This document shows, one piece after another, positions 9,263-17,508 of a stretch of DNA of 36,902 bases. The notes under the pieces are model-generated. The model was not told the DNA's origin. It was given only the letters and a program-made list of their open reading frames with translations, and made no database searches. Source of the DNA: an uncultured Eubacterium sp. (GTDB lineage Bacteria; Bacillota; Clostridia; Lachnospirales; Lachnospiraceae). Numbering within the stretch: the first letter of the stretch is position 1; every line of letters starts with the position of its first letter. Position numbers and translations under genes: made by a program. The DNA lies in contig CAMWXD010000039.1 of NCBI GenBank assembly GCA_947178105.1, positions 1-36,902 of the forward strand, written 5' to 3'.

Positions 9263-10111
9263 CTACCCGTTAGCCTGATTTGCTTTTTCAACTTCTATTT
9301 CTGCCGGAAACCGGATCTGCGTTACCGGATGCGTCTTGCGCTTCCTAACAGGCGGCAATTTCATGTAATCGCCAAATTCCCATAACAGCCATTTTTTATA
9401 AGCTGCCTGCGCCTGGAAATCATACCCTTCAAATTTTACTTTTTCATATTTGCGATACCATTGCCTGCGATATCCGCGCAAATGGTTTGGCAGTGGAAAT
9501 GTCAGCGTGCGGACATATTTTGTCTCTTTTTTGTTACTGAACCTTTGCAGGCACTGGTAGATATCTGCTATGTTATTTTTGGTGATCGTATATAAGGCCC
9601 CGTATACCCATCTTTGAACTATACATTTCGCTGTTTTCCTGCCAACCGCAGACCACATCATTTTTCTAACCGCAAAACAGAAAAAGGAATGAACCCTGCG
9701 CATAACCAGGCCGTCCGGCACTCCATCTCTTGGAAATACATCCAGAAAAATCCCCTGCTCATAAGGCATCCCTTCCTGGTTTTCCCGCAGAAAAACACTA
9801 TCCTTGCGCCGTACTTTTCCATATCCCCAGCGGTATCCAGGCGTATTTTCAATATCCTGGAAATAAAACCGCTCCTTATCCAAATCTGTCCTACATGCCT
9901 GCTGGAATTTTTTATAATCTTGCCGCAGCATGGAAATATCCGCATCATCATCCCATGGTATAAAGCCGCCATGGCGGACTGCGCCTAAAAGTGTGCCTCC
10001 GGTAAGTGAATAGTGTATATGGTTCTTTCTGCATACCCGGTCCACTTCGAGCAGGATTTCCAATTCCACTGCCTGAAGCTTCCGCAGGTTTTCCTTGTCC
10101 AGCACAATCAT
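9263..10111 (-). CDS. licD: LicD-family phosphotransferase
   Basis: The hallmark LicD block is present: LEILLEVDRVCRKNHIHYSL, then TGGTLLGAVRHGGFIPWDDDADISM, with the catalytic DDDAD acids near residue 55. LicD proteins are nucleotidyltransferase-fold enzymes that move phosphocholine or another phospho-alditol from a CDP donor to a glycan. The 282-aa length is usual for bacterial LicD. It lies 3 nt downstream of a cytidylyltransferase fusion and 7 nt upstream of an IspD/TarI-type cytidylyltransferase, which would supply CDP donors. No choline kinase or choline transporter is visible, so the group transferred need not be choline. AAGGAAG precedes the ATG. Confidence 0.88.
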   Translation of the reverse strand: MIVLDKENLRKLQAVELEILLEVDRVCRKNHIHYSLTGGTLLGAVRHGGFIPWDDDADISMLRQDYKKFQQACRTDLDKERFYFQDIENTPGYRWGYGKVRRKDSVFLRENQEGMPYEQGIFLDVFPRDGVPDGLVMRRVHSFFCFAVRKMMWSAVGRKTAKCIVQRWVYGALYTITKNNIADIYQCLQRFSNKKETKYVRTLTFPLPNHLRGYRRQWYRKYEKVKFEGYDFQAQAAYKKWLLWEFGDYMKLPPVRKRKTHPVTQIRFPAEIEVEKANQANG

Positions 10112-10114
10112 TTT

Positions 10115-11473
10115 TTACACTTCCTTTTCACTTTTTTTCATGTTTCTTTTCCGCAGAAACTCCTCCATCACCCCTGCAATCGCCACCGACTCTTCTGCTG
10201 TAAACTTAAATGCCCGCCCCTGGTGCCCCTGGATCATATATGCAAAGTCGCTGATCTCATACCGCAGCCCGTCTCCTAGAAAATTTGAAAAATACCGTTC
10301 CTTTTTCATTGGGTCTTCATACCTTACCTCAAAATACTGCGTCAGCCACCACGGCGACTCAGCCAGGATATACCCTTTCGTCCCTGATACCAAAAGCTGC
10401 CCTTCTGACTTTACGCCGATTCCGCTTTTGGACAGTGCCATTCCGTTTTCATAGGTAAAAGAAGCTTTCGTATACAGGTCAATCCCATTTTCATCCAAAA
10501 TACTGTCAAACCGCACTTCCTTATAACCTGTCCCGAGCAGCTTCATGATCGGCAACAGCGTATGGCTTCCAAATTCGGTAAACCCGCCGCCATACTCTCT
10601 GTCTGTATACTCCCGCAAATTTCTGTCTGTCAGCCTCGTAAAGCAGGCTTCCACATCGCAGACGGTTCCTATAGCACCGCTTTTCGCCATGCCCACTAGC
10701 TGTACAAACCCAGGACAGTATGCTGTCTTGATCGCTTCTAACAATACCCTGTCTTTTCGGTAAGCAAGCGCAAACAGTTCCTGTGCTTCCCGCTTTTCAA
10801 ACGCCAGCGGTTTCTCACACAGCACATGCTTCGCCTGCTCCAGGGCTGCCTTTACATAGCTGTAGTGCGTCTGGTGCGGTGACGCAATGTACACCGCATC
10901 CACTGTATCCAGAAATTTTTCAAAATCATCCGTTGCCAGATCCAGCTCATATTTTCCGCCAAATGCCTCCGCACTGCTGCGGCAGGGATTGTATACACTG
11001 TTGACGATCACGCCGCTGACGTATTTCGCTTCTGGCACAAACCGCTGTGCAATGCGCCCTGACCCAATCACACCAATACGGATAATCGGATGCTGCCTGG
11101 AGCGCATCAGCGTGGAGGAAATATTTTTAGTACGCTCCAGATATACGACCTCACAAAACTGCTTCATATGGTCGAACGTCCCTGCCCAATCGGATCCGAT
11201 CGCAAATACAGCAATACCGTACTTTAGCACATCCTCTGTTTTCTGCCCTGGATGGTCTTCCACAATTACCTCATCCGCAAACCCGGTCTGCCTGACGTTT
11301 TCAATACGCTTGTCCAGAGAATCTACAATATTCAGTTTTCCGCGAGACTCGTCATACTGTTCCGTTGTCACACCAACAATTAAATAATCACCCAGAGCTT
11401 TTGCCCTTTTTAAAATGTTATAATGTCCTTCATGAAACAGATCAAACGACCCATATGTGATCACCTTTTTCAT
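10115..11473 (-). CDS. Fused glycerol-3-phosphate-type cytidylyltransferase and Gfo/Idh/MocA oxidoreductase
   Basis: Residues 1-130 are a TagD-like nucleotidyltransferase: MKKVITYGSFDLFHEGHYNIL contains the HxGH CTP-binding motif, and RTKNISSTLM matches the RTxxISTT end motif. From about residue 137 a Gfo/Idh/MocA dehydrogenase follows: IRIGVIGSGRIAQRF (NAD(P)-binding), then HVLCEKPLAF with the family EKP motif. One protein could therefore reduce or oxidise a small polyol or sugar phosphate and activate a product with CTP, though the two halves need not act in series. The start at 11473 matches the TagD N-terminus and overlaps an upstream reading frame as ATGA; 11488 is the alternative. It is followed by licD after 3 nt. 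Confidence 0.82.
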   Translation of the reverse strand: MKKVITYGSFDLFHEGHYNILKRAKALGDYLIVGVTTEQYDESRGKLNIVDSLDKRIENVRQTGFADEVIVEDHPGQKTEDVLKYGIAVFAIGSDWAGTFDHMKQFCEVVYLERTKNISSTLMRSRQHPIIRIGVIGSGRIAQRFVPEAKYVSGVIVNSVYNPCRSSAEAFGGKYELDLATDDFEKFLDTVDAVYIASPHQTHYSYVKAALEQAKHVLCEKPLAFEKREAQELFALAYRKDRVLLEAIKTAYCPGFVQLVGMAKSGAIGTVCDVEACFTRLTDRNLREYTDREYGGGFTEFGSHTLLPIMKLLGTGYKEVRFDSILDENGIDLYTKASFTYENGMALSKSGIGVKSEGQLLVSGTKGYILAESPWWLTQYFEVRYEDPMKKERYFSNFLGDGLRYEISDFAYMIQGHQGRAFKFTAEESVAIAGVMEEFLRKRNMKKSEKEV

Positions 11474-11676
11474 AGCTTCCAGTCCCATCTGTCGAGCTCT
11501 CGTACACCTGTATGAAAATATTGTTTCAACAGATCTTGCTCCTTTTTATCTGCTTTCAGATTCAGTAAAACGTCGGCTCTGCAACTCCAACTGCCTTCTA
11601 TCCTTTCCTGATATCCGAAAAATACCTACCTGCCAGTTTTTCTTCTGCATTTTTCAAACATGCATCCGCTCTTCAT
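11470..11676 (-). pseudogene. Small ORF interrupted by an in-frame TAG, between GT2 and the cytidylyltransferase fusion
   Basis: This stretch would otherwise be a 200-bp gap. A frame starts at ATG 11676, 15 nt after the GT2 stop with AAAGGG upstream. It meets TAG at 11626-11628 after 16 codons, then stays open for 51 more codons (VFFGYQERIEGSW... to RELDRWDWKL) and ends with TGA overlapping the next ATG as ATGA. Spacing and overlap on both sides are those of a real operon gene, and the residue composition of the second part looks protein-like. I do not recognise the family. It may be the remnant of a larger deleted gene or a gene broken by one nonsense mutation. Confidence 0.5.
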
Positions 11677-11691
11677 CGCTACACAACCCTT

Positions 11692-12669
11692 TTATCCTTC
11701 ATCCGCCAAACTTTTTTCTTCCTCAAAATTCAGCCTCCGTTCTTCCACTACCAACGGCCTGTGGATCACCCGCGTATTAATATTCAATATATATTCTCCC
11801 AGCAGCCCAATAAAAAACAACTGTACTGAGCCAAGCAGAAAAATCCCAATTACCATCGGTGCATTGCCTGCCTGAAAGGTATACCAATGCGTCAGCTTGT
11901 ACACAAAATAGAACAGTGCCACACACATACTTCCAACCGATGCTGCAAAGCCAAGTAACGTCGCCAGACGCAACCCCACCTTCGTATAAGAAGTAAAACT
12001 CAGCATGGCTGCATCATATAGGCTGTAAAGGCTGTTATGCGTTTTTCCGGCACGCCTTTTTTCTTGCTCATACTCGACCTCAATCCGATTGAACCCTCTG
12101 CCATATTCCGCTACTATCCCGCGTATAAACGGTATCGGATCGTCCAGTTGCCTTAAAATATCGATAAAAGACCGGTCGTACAGCCCAAATCCTGTAAAGT
12201 GCTCAATCATTTCCGTCTGCGACATATTTTTGATGCTCTTGTAATACAATGTTCGTAGAAAATAAAAAATCTTATTTTCCCTGCTGCTTGTCTTGATCCC
12301 ACTCACAATCTTATGGCCCTTTTCCCACTCCTCTACAAATCTGGGAATCATCTCCACCGGATCTTGAAAATCACAGCAAAGGCAGACGACGCAGTCTCCC
12401 GAAGCCTGGCACATCGCATAAAACGGAGAATTGAACTGGCCGAAATTTGTGATATTAAAAATAGCCTTCACGTTCTTATCTGCGGCACAGATTTTCTCCA
12501 ATTCCTCTCTTGTACCGTCTGTTGAACGATTATCTATAAACAGAATCTCATAATCATAGTGCGCCAGTGCTTCCTGCAATACATTTCCGACTGTAAAACT
12601 CATGAGTGCCACGTTTTCCACTTCATTAAAGCACGGTATTACAATGCTGATCTTTTTTATATTTTTCAT
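11692..12669 (-). CDS. DPM1/GtrB-like polyprenyl-phosphate GT2 with two C-terminal membrane segments
   Basis: The 325-aa protein has the GT2 start ISIVIPCFNEVENV, ILFIDNRSTDGT, the conserved NFGQFNSPFYAM segment and CCDFQDPVEM with the metal-binding Asp. Two hydrophobic spans near residues 228-252 and 265-288 (VGLRLATLLGFAAS..., MVIGIFLLGSVQLFFIGLLGEY) anchor it in the membrane. This architecture is that of enzymes charging undecaprenyl phosphate with a sugar (GtrB, ArnC, DPM1). It would supply a lipid-linked sugar for side-chain addition on the outer face, perhaps used by the GT-C-like membrane protein at 20452-22104. The start overlaps the upstream TPP-enzyme gene by 44 nt and has GGAG 4 nt before the ATG. 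Confidence 0.85.
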   Translation of the reverse strand: MKNIKKISIVIPCFNEVENVALMSFTVGNVLQEALAHYDYEILFIDNRSTDGTREELEKICAADKNVKAIFNITNFGQFNSPFYAMCQASGDCVVCLCCDFQDPVEMIPRFVEEWEKGHKIVSGIKTSSRENKIFYFLRTLYYKSIKNMSQTEMIEHFTGFGLYDRSFIDILRQLDDPIPFIRGIVAEYGRGFNRIEVEYEQEKRRAGKTHNSLYSLYDAAMLSFTSYTKVGLRLATLLGFAASVGSMCVALFYFVYKLTHWYTFQAGNAPMVIGIFLLGSVQLFFIGLLGEYILNINTRVIHRPLVVEERRLNFEEEKSLADEG

Positions 12670-14569
12670 CTTGCTCCGCCCATCCTGCCTTCATAACCTG
12701 TCTCAGCTCTTCTTTTGGCAAATGCGGTGACAGATCTTCCAGCGGCCGCGATACGATGCTTCCGTTCGCAAGCTTTTTAGATGCTGCTTTCGGCTCAAAG
12801 CACTGTTTTGTATCTACAAACACCTCGCAGATACAAGCTCCTTTGATATCCAGTACTTTTTTGAGCTTTGACAACTGTGTATTACTCTCTATTTTGTCAT
12901 AAGTATAACCATACGCGGCCGCCAGTTTTTCCATAGACGGAAAGCTTAAGTCTCCACTGTCTGTTCCAACTCCTACCAAACAGCCTTCAAAGTAGTGGTT
13001 CTGCGTCTGCCGGATGGAGTGATAACCGTTGTTGTGAATGACAAATATTTTGACTGGCAGCTTATGATGCAAAATCGTCTGTAGCTCCTGCAAATTCATC
13101 TGAATGCTTCCGTCTCCAGTCACACAGACTACCTCTCTGACGCCAGATGCAATACACGCTCCTATTGATGCAGGAAGATCATATCCCATAGACGCTGCAC
13201 CGGAGTTAATCAAAAACCTCTGTCCTCGCCGAATCACAAACGCCTGGCTGCCAACTACGCTGGCAGAACCATTGCCAACTACGATAAGCGCATTTTCCGG
13301 CAGCGCTTCACTCAGCCTTCGGATAAAAGCATATACGTTCGCAGGCTTGTGTTCTTGCAAATGTTTTGCCTGTACTACCGGATAGCGTTTTCTCCAGTCT
13401 CTGCAACATCTGATCCATTCTTCCCGCTGTATCTTTCGATCTGCGGCATGGTTCCTTGCTGCATGTTGTCTCCGCGCAAGCGCCTCCAACAGGTCACCTG
13501 CGTCTGCCCATACTGGAAAATCCACATGAATACTCGGTTTTTTCAGTTCTTCAAGGTCTGCATCTTCTACAATCGTATAGGCGTTTGGTGCCCATGCTTC
13601 CCACAAGTATCCTACCTGCCGGATAGACAGCCTGCTCCCAATGGACAGCAGGACATCACAGCTTTGTACTGCCCAGTTTCCGGCACGGTCACCCATGATT
13701 CCAGCACGTCCTGCATAGAGCGGATTGTCGTCTGCTATCAGATCAATGCTGTTCCATCCCGTCACAACCGGAATTTGTAATTGCTGTGCCACCAGCAGCA
13801 ACAGGTTCGCGGCTCCAGCCGTGCGGATGCCGCTTCCCGCATTCAGCACCGGGCGTTTTGCCGTCTGAATTTTGTCCAAAATAAAATCTGCTGTTTCGTC
13901 TGATACGTTTGGCGCAAGCGCCTTCCTGTCTTCTGCCGGATCGTATGCTTCCAAGCTGTCTACATCGATATACGCTCCCTGCACGTCCAATGGAATGTCC
14001 AGCCAGCATGGCCCTTGCCTGCCGGAACGTGCCACACATACAGCTTTTTCCAGACAACGGCGGATTTCAGTAGGATCTGTCACCATTTCTGCGTACTTTG
14101 TCATCGTAGATACTGTATGGACAATATCAAATTCCTGATCTCCAAACGCCCGTATCCTAAGCCCTGTGTTCCGCACTGTCGTATCATAACGCACCTGCCC
14201 GGACAGAATCAGCATCGGTATGGAATCCAGCCATGCCCCCAGCACTCCAGTCAGCGCATTTGTCCCACCCGGCCCCGTAGTCACACAGACCGCCGCCATA
14301 CGGGTTTTTACTCTGTCACACTTTCTTTCTTCTGCTCGGCCCTGTTTCTCACTGCACATGCCTGATTCTTCCTGAATGCATACCCTTGCATAGCTTTCTG
14401 CTGCTATTGCACATGCCTGTTCATGATGCTGATAGATACATGACAGCCCTGTTTTATGTCCAAAAGCATCATTTAGATACATTGCTCCTCCGCCAGTCAC
14501 GGTAAATACATGCCTGATCCCATATTCTACCAGCTTATCCGCTATATAATCAGCAACTCTTACTTTCAT
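12626..14569 (-). CDS. Thiamine-pyrophosphate-dependent acetolactate-synthase-like enzyme (YerE-type candidate)
   Basis: The 647-aa protein has the three-domain layout of the acetohydroxyacid-synthase family. The catalytic Glu lies in IYQHHEQACAIAAESYAR, the PYR-domain signature in VCVTTGPGGTNALTG, and the TPP/metal motif in VTGDGSIQMNLQEL. Placed directly after an RfbH-like 3-dehydrase, it resembles YerE, which decarboxylates pyruvate and adds the two-carbon unit to C4 of CDP-3,6-dideoxy-4-ketohexose in yersiniose synthesis. A charged insert of about 25 residues (CIQEESGMCSEKQG...) sits between the catalytic-Glu helix and the GPGG motif. The start overlaps the 3' end of rfbH by 20 nt, with GGTGG upstream. 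The exact substrate is inferred from the neighbour; plain decarboxylase or synthase activity is possible. Confidence 0.75.
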   Translation of the reverse strand: MKVRVADYIADKLVEYGIRHVFTVTGGGAMYLNDAFGHKTGLSCIYQHHEQACAIAAESYARVCIQEESGMCSEKQGRAEERKCDRVKTRMAAVCVTTGPGGTNALTGVLGAWLDSIPMLILSGQVRYDTTVRNTGLRIRAFGDQEFDIVHTVSTMTKYAEMVTDPTEIRRCLEKAVCVARSGRQGPCWLDIPLDVQGAYIDVDSLEAYDPAEDRKALAPNVSDETADFILDKIQTAKRPVLNAGSGIRTAGAANLLLLVAQQLQIPVVTGWNSIDLIADDNPLYAGRAGIMGDRAGNWAVQSCDVLLSIGSRLSIRQVGYLWEAWAPNAYTIVEDADLEELKKPSIHVDFPVWADAGDLLEALARRQHAARNHAADRKIQREEWIRCCRDWRKRYPVVQAKHLQEHKPANVYAFIRRLSEALPENALIVVGNGSASVVGSQAFVIRRGQRFLINSGAASMGYDLPASIGACIASGVREVVCVTGDGSIQMNLQELQTILHHKLPVKIFVIHNNGYHSIRQTQNHYFEGCLVGVGTDSGDLSFPSMEKLAAAYGYTYDKIESNTQLSKLKKVLDIKGACICEVFVDTKQCFEPKAASKKLANGSIVSRPLEDLSPHLPKEELRQVMKAGWAEQDEKYKKDQHCNTVL

Positions 14570-15905
14570 TTTCCACCGCTTCCAAAATCAGCCCTGCCAT
14601 ATCATCGATCATTTCATCCGTAATCCCAGGATAAACGCCAACCCAAAATGCATCCTTCATCAGCCGCTCCGTATGCGGCAGGCCTCCCACGACTCGATAT
14701 CCTGTTCCATCCGCCCGCATTTGATCAAAGCACGGATGCCGAATCAGATTTCCTGCAAACAGCATACGTGTCTGTACTCCATGCTGTTCCAAATACTTTA
14801 CAATGCGGCTGCGCTCCACACCCGGCTTGCAGACTGTTAAAAATCCAAACCAGGATGGCATTGTATGCTTTGCTGCTTCCGGCAGCACCAGTTTTTCTGC
14901 TGCTGGCTGCAACTTTTCTCTTAACCTGTCAAAATTATGCCTTCTGCGTTGAGTGAACGCATCCAGCTTTTCCAACTGCGCGCATCCTACCGCCGCCTGC
15001 ATATCTGTTGCCTTTAGATTATATCCCAGATGAGAATAGACATATTTATGGTCGTATCCATGCGGAAGCTGCCCATATTTTCTGTCAAACCGGTGCTGGC
15101 ACATCCCATCCGTTCCAGGAGGACATACACAGTCTCTTCCCCAATCACGGAGGGAACGCACAATCTTTGCAAGCAGCGGATGATCTGTATATACTGCCCC
15201 GCCTTCTCCTGTCGTAATATGATGCGGCGGATAAAAAGAAGATGTGCCAAGATCACCAACAGTCCCTGTCAGCCTCTTTTGTCCATCTATCTCATAAACA
15301 CTGCCCAAAGCATCACAGTTGTCTTCCACCAGCCATAGCCCATGCCTGTCGCAGAATGCCTTTACATCCTTTAGATGAAACGGATTTCCCAATGTATGCG
15401 CCGCCATCACCGCTTTCGTTTTCTTCGTATACGCTTTTTCCAGCATGGAGACGTCAATATTTCCAGACGGAAATTCTACATCGACAAAGACCGGAACTGC
15501 ACCATACTGTATGATGGGGCTTACTGTCGTCGGAAAACACGCTGCTGTCGTAATCACTTCATCCCCTCGCCGGATCTGGCGCTCTCCCAGCAGCGGAGAC
15601 GTCAGAGCCATAAATGCCAGCAAGTTAGCGCTGGAACCAGAATTGGCAAACGCACAGTATCGTACACCCAGATATTTCGCCAGGCTCTGCTCAAACCTTT
15701 CTGTATAACGGCCTGCTGTCAGCCAGAAATCCAGCATACTGTCTGCAAGTCTGCACATTTCATGACTGTCAAAGACCCTGCCTGCATATGGAATCGCATC
15801 CCCCTGCCTGTATTCTGTTTTCTTATCCAGAAACCTTTCCCAGTATGCCTTGACGCTTTCCAGGATCTGTTGCCTTGCCTGCTCCTGTGTCTTATCTTCA
15901 AACAT
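14550..15905 (-). CDS. rfbH: RfbH-like CDP-4-keto-6-deoxyglucose 3-dehydrase (E1)
   Basis: This is a DegT/aminotransferase-fold PLP enzyme with two E1 hallmarks. In SFYPPHHITTGEGGAV a His replaces the PLP-anchoring Lys. The cysteine set NC...DCVCPPGTDGMC (C-X61-C-X1-C-X7-C by my count) matches the unusual [2Fe-2S] motif of E1, published as C-X57-C-X1-C-X7-C. E1 removes the C3 hydroxyl of CDP-4-keto-6-deoxyglucose using electrons from a separate reductase. I start at ATG 15905 (MFEDKTQEQ), overlapping the ABC ATPase stop by 8 nt, because an earlier in-frame start adds 21 unrelated residues. The usual partners rfbF, rfbG and the E3 reductase are not visible in this window. Confidence 0.85.
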   Translation of the reverse strand: MFEDKTQEQARQQILESVKAYWERFLDKKTEYRQGDAIPYAGRVFDSHEMCRLADSMLDFWLTAGRYTERFEQSLAKYLGVRYCAFANSGSSANLLAFMALTSPLLGERQIRRGDEVITTAACFPTTVSPIIQYGAVPVFVDVEFPSGNIDVSMLEKAYTKKTKAVMAAHTLGNPFHLKDVKAFCDRHGLWLVEDNCDALGSVYEIDGQKRLTGTVGDLGTSSFYPPHHITTGEGGAVYTDHPLLAKIVRSLRDWGRDCVCPPGTDGMCQHRFDRKYGQLPHGYDHKYVYSHLGYNLKATDMQAAVGCAQLEKLDAFTQRRRHNFDRLREKLQPAAEKLVLPEAAKHTMPSWFGFLTVCKPGVERSRIVKYLEQHGVQTRMLFAGNLIRHPCFDQMRADGTGYRVVGGLPHTERLMKDAFWVGVYPGITDEMIDDMAGLILEAVENESKSC

Positions 15906-16680
15906 CTGATATGATCTCCCTGTCGTTTCCTGCCAGATATGCCGCACATACTTTCTGCGCTTCTCCACTCATAACTCTGCGTCCTTCTTCAATCCAAAGC
16001 GCATGGCTGCAAAGCTTTAACACAGATTCATTGGAATGTGACACATACAAAAGCGTCGTTCCCTGTCTGAGCATATGCTGCATCCGCTCCTCACATTTTT
16101 GCTGAAACTTATAATCTCCTACCGCCAATACTTCATCACAGATCAGAATATCTGGCTGTACCATCGTTGCCACAGAAAATCCCAGCCTGGCTGCCATTCC
16201 CGAAGAATAATTTTTCATCGGCGCATCTAAAAAATCCCACAGATCTGCAAAATCAATGATATCGTCCAGATGTTTTTTCATAAACCTTTCAGAATATCCC
16301 ATCAGTGTCCCATTCAGCATGACATTTTCTTTCGCTGTCAGTTCTCCGTCAAAACCCGCGCCAAGCTCAATCAGCGGCGCAATGCTTCCTTTCACACTGA
16401 CAGAACCACGATAAGGCTTGATCACACCGCAGATCAGTTTCAGCAGAGTAGATTTCCCGGCTCCGTTTGGCCCGACAATCCCCCAGGCTTCCCCGGCACG
16501 AACCTGCAAATCCATATCCCGCAGTGCCAGAAACTCCTGAAACATCAATTCTCCTCTTGCCAGCTTGATCAAATATTCTTTTAGATTATTTACGGACTGG
16601 TTTGCCATATTAAACTGCACCGTTGCATGGCTGACATCGATCACTACTCCGCTTTCCACTGCCTGCTCTTTTTTCTGCAT
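15898..16680 (-). CDS. Polysaccharide ABC exporter ATPase (Wzt/TagH family)
   Basis: Walker A (GPNGAGKST), the polysaccharide-exporter insertion SIAPLIELGAGFDGELTAKENV, the signature YSSGMAARLGF and Walker B (ILICDEVLAVGD) are all present in 260 aa. The set is characteristic of the Wzt/TagH/RfbE branch that exports teichoic acids, O-antigens and capsules made fully in the cytoplasm. The protein ends soon after the H-loop (YVSHSNES), so it lacks the C-terminal glycan-binding domain of some Wzt proteins. It follows the permease by 25 nt and overlaps rfbH by 8 nt. Presence of this pair fits an ABC-dependent rather than Wzx/Wzy pathway; I saw no Wzx- or Wzy-like gene in the window. Confidence 0.92.
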   Translation of the reverse strand: MQKKEQAVESGVVIDVSHATVQFNMANQSVNNLKEYLIKLARGELMFQEFLALRDMDLQVRAGEAWGIVGPNGAGKSTLLKLICGVIKPYRGSVSVKGSIAPLIELGAGFDGELTAKENVMLNGTLMGYSERFMKKHLDDIIDFADLWDFLDAPMKNYSSGMAARLGFSVATMVQPDILICDEVLAVGDYKFQQKCEERMQHMLRQGTTLLYVSHSNESVLKLCSHALWIEEGRRVMSGEAQKVCAAYLAGNDREIISDV

Positions 16681-16705
16681 CCCTTAAGATCTCCCATTTT
16701 GCATA

Positions 16706-17494
16706 CTAAATGTACAGAATAAATCTGTCCTGTGTCTTCAAAAATGACCAGATGCCAAGCAACAAAAACAGACACGCCAGCAAAAATCCATATAGAAATG
16801 AACCAGCCTGCGGCAGTGTTTGATCCAGCACAAGCGTGCGGAACTGCGTGACATAATGGTACATCGGATTACAAACCTGCACGATTTTTCGCATATTGTC
16901 TGAGAGCAGCTCAATCGGATAAAATAACGGCGTCGCATACATCCATGCCGTTGTCAGTACGCTGTATATATATTGAATATCCCTGAAAAAAACCGCCGCC
17001 TGTGCAAGAAACAGTCCAAGTCCTAGGCTAAACAAATACAACTGGATCATGACCAAAGGTATCAGCAGCATATACCAGGAAAATTTCACCCCGGAACATA
17101 CAAATACAATCAGCATCGCTGCCATGGAAAACAGCAGATTTACGAGCGAACTGCTTACTTTTGACAATGTAAACACATATTTGGGCACATACACCTTCTT
17201 TAACAATTCGCTGTTGCCTGTGATCGAAAACACAGCCTGGTTTGTCGCTTCTGTCATAAAATTAAATGTCGCCTGTCCAATAATCAGATAAGCCGGATAA
17301 TTCTCCACCTCAAACCGAAACATCTGTGAAAATACCAGATACATAACGACCATGACCATCAGGGGATTTAGCACGCTCCATACATATCCCAAAAAACTCC
17401 GCCTGTATTTCAGTTTTAGATCTTTTATCACTAGCTGCTTGATCAGAGCACGATACCGGTACAGTCCCTGCAGTCTGGCAACTGTTTTATCCAT
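16706..17494 (-). CDS. Polysaccharide ABC exporter permease (Wzm/TagG family)
   Basis: A 262-aa ABC-2-type membrane protein. The N-terminus KDLKLKYRRSFLGYVWSVLNPL is the amphipathic and first-helix signature of TagG/Wzm permeases, and about six hydrophobic spans follow, including the late WMYATPLFYPIELL segment typical of the family. It should form the channel with the ATPase encoded next. I start at ATG 17494, where AGGAGG stands 4 nt upstream; an in-frame ATG at 17512 would add six residues and overlap the GT2 stop. The ribosome site itself overlaps the end of the preceding GT2 gene, which suggests coupled translation. Confidence 0.9.
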   Translation of the reverse strand: MDKTVARLQGLYRYRALIKQLVIKDLKLKYRRSFLGYVWSVLNPLMVMVVMYLVFSQMFRFEVENYPAYLIIGQATFNFMTEATNQAVFSITGNSELLKKVYVPKYVFTLSKVSSSLVNLLFSMAAMLIVFVCSGVKFSWYMLLIPLVMIQLYLFSLGLGLFLAQAAVFFRDIQYIYSVLTTAWMYATPLFYPIELLSDNMRKIVQVCNPMYHYVTQFRTLVLDQTLPQAGSFLYGFLLACLFLLLGIWSFLKTQDRFILYI

Positions 17495-17508
17495 AAATCC
17501 TCCTACCC

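Noticed and set aside
10113..10454. Overlapping plus-strand frames opposite the end of the cytidylyltransferase fusion
   Set aside because: Shadow frames of the oxidoreductase domain.
15375..15914. A 179-codon plus-strand frame opposite rfbH
   Set aside because: Antisense to the strongly supported RfbH reading frame.
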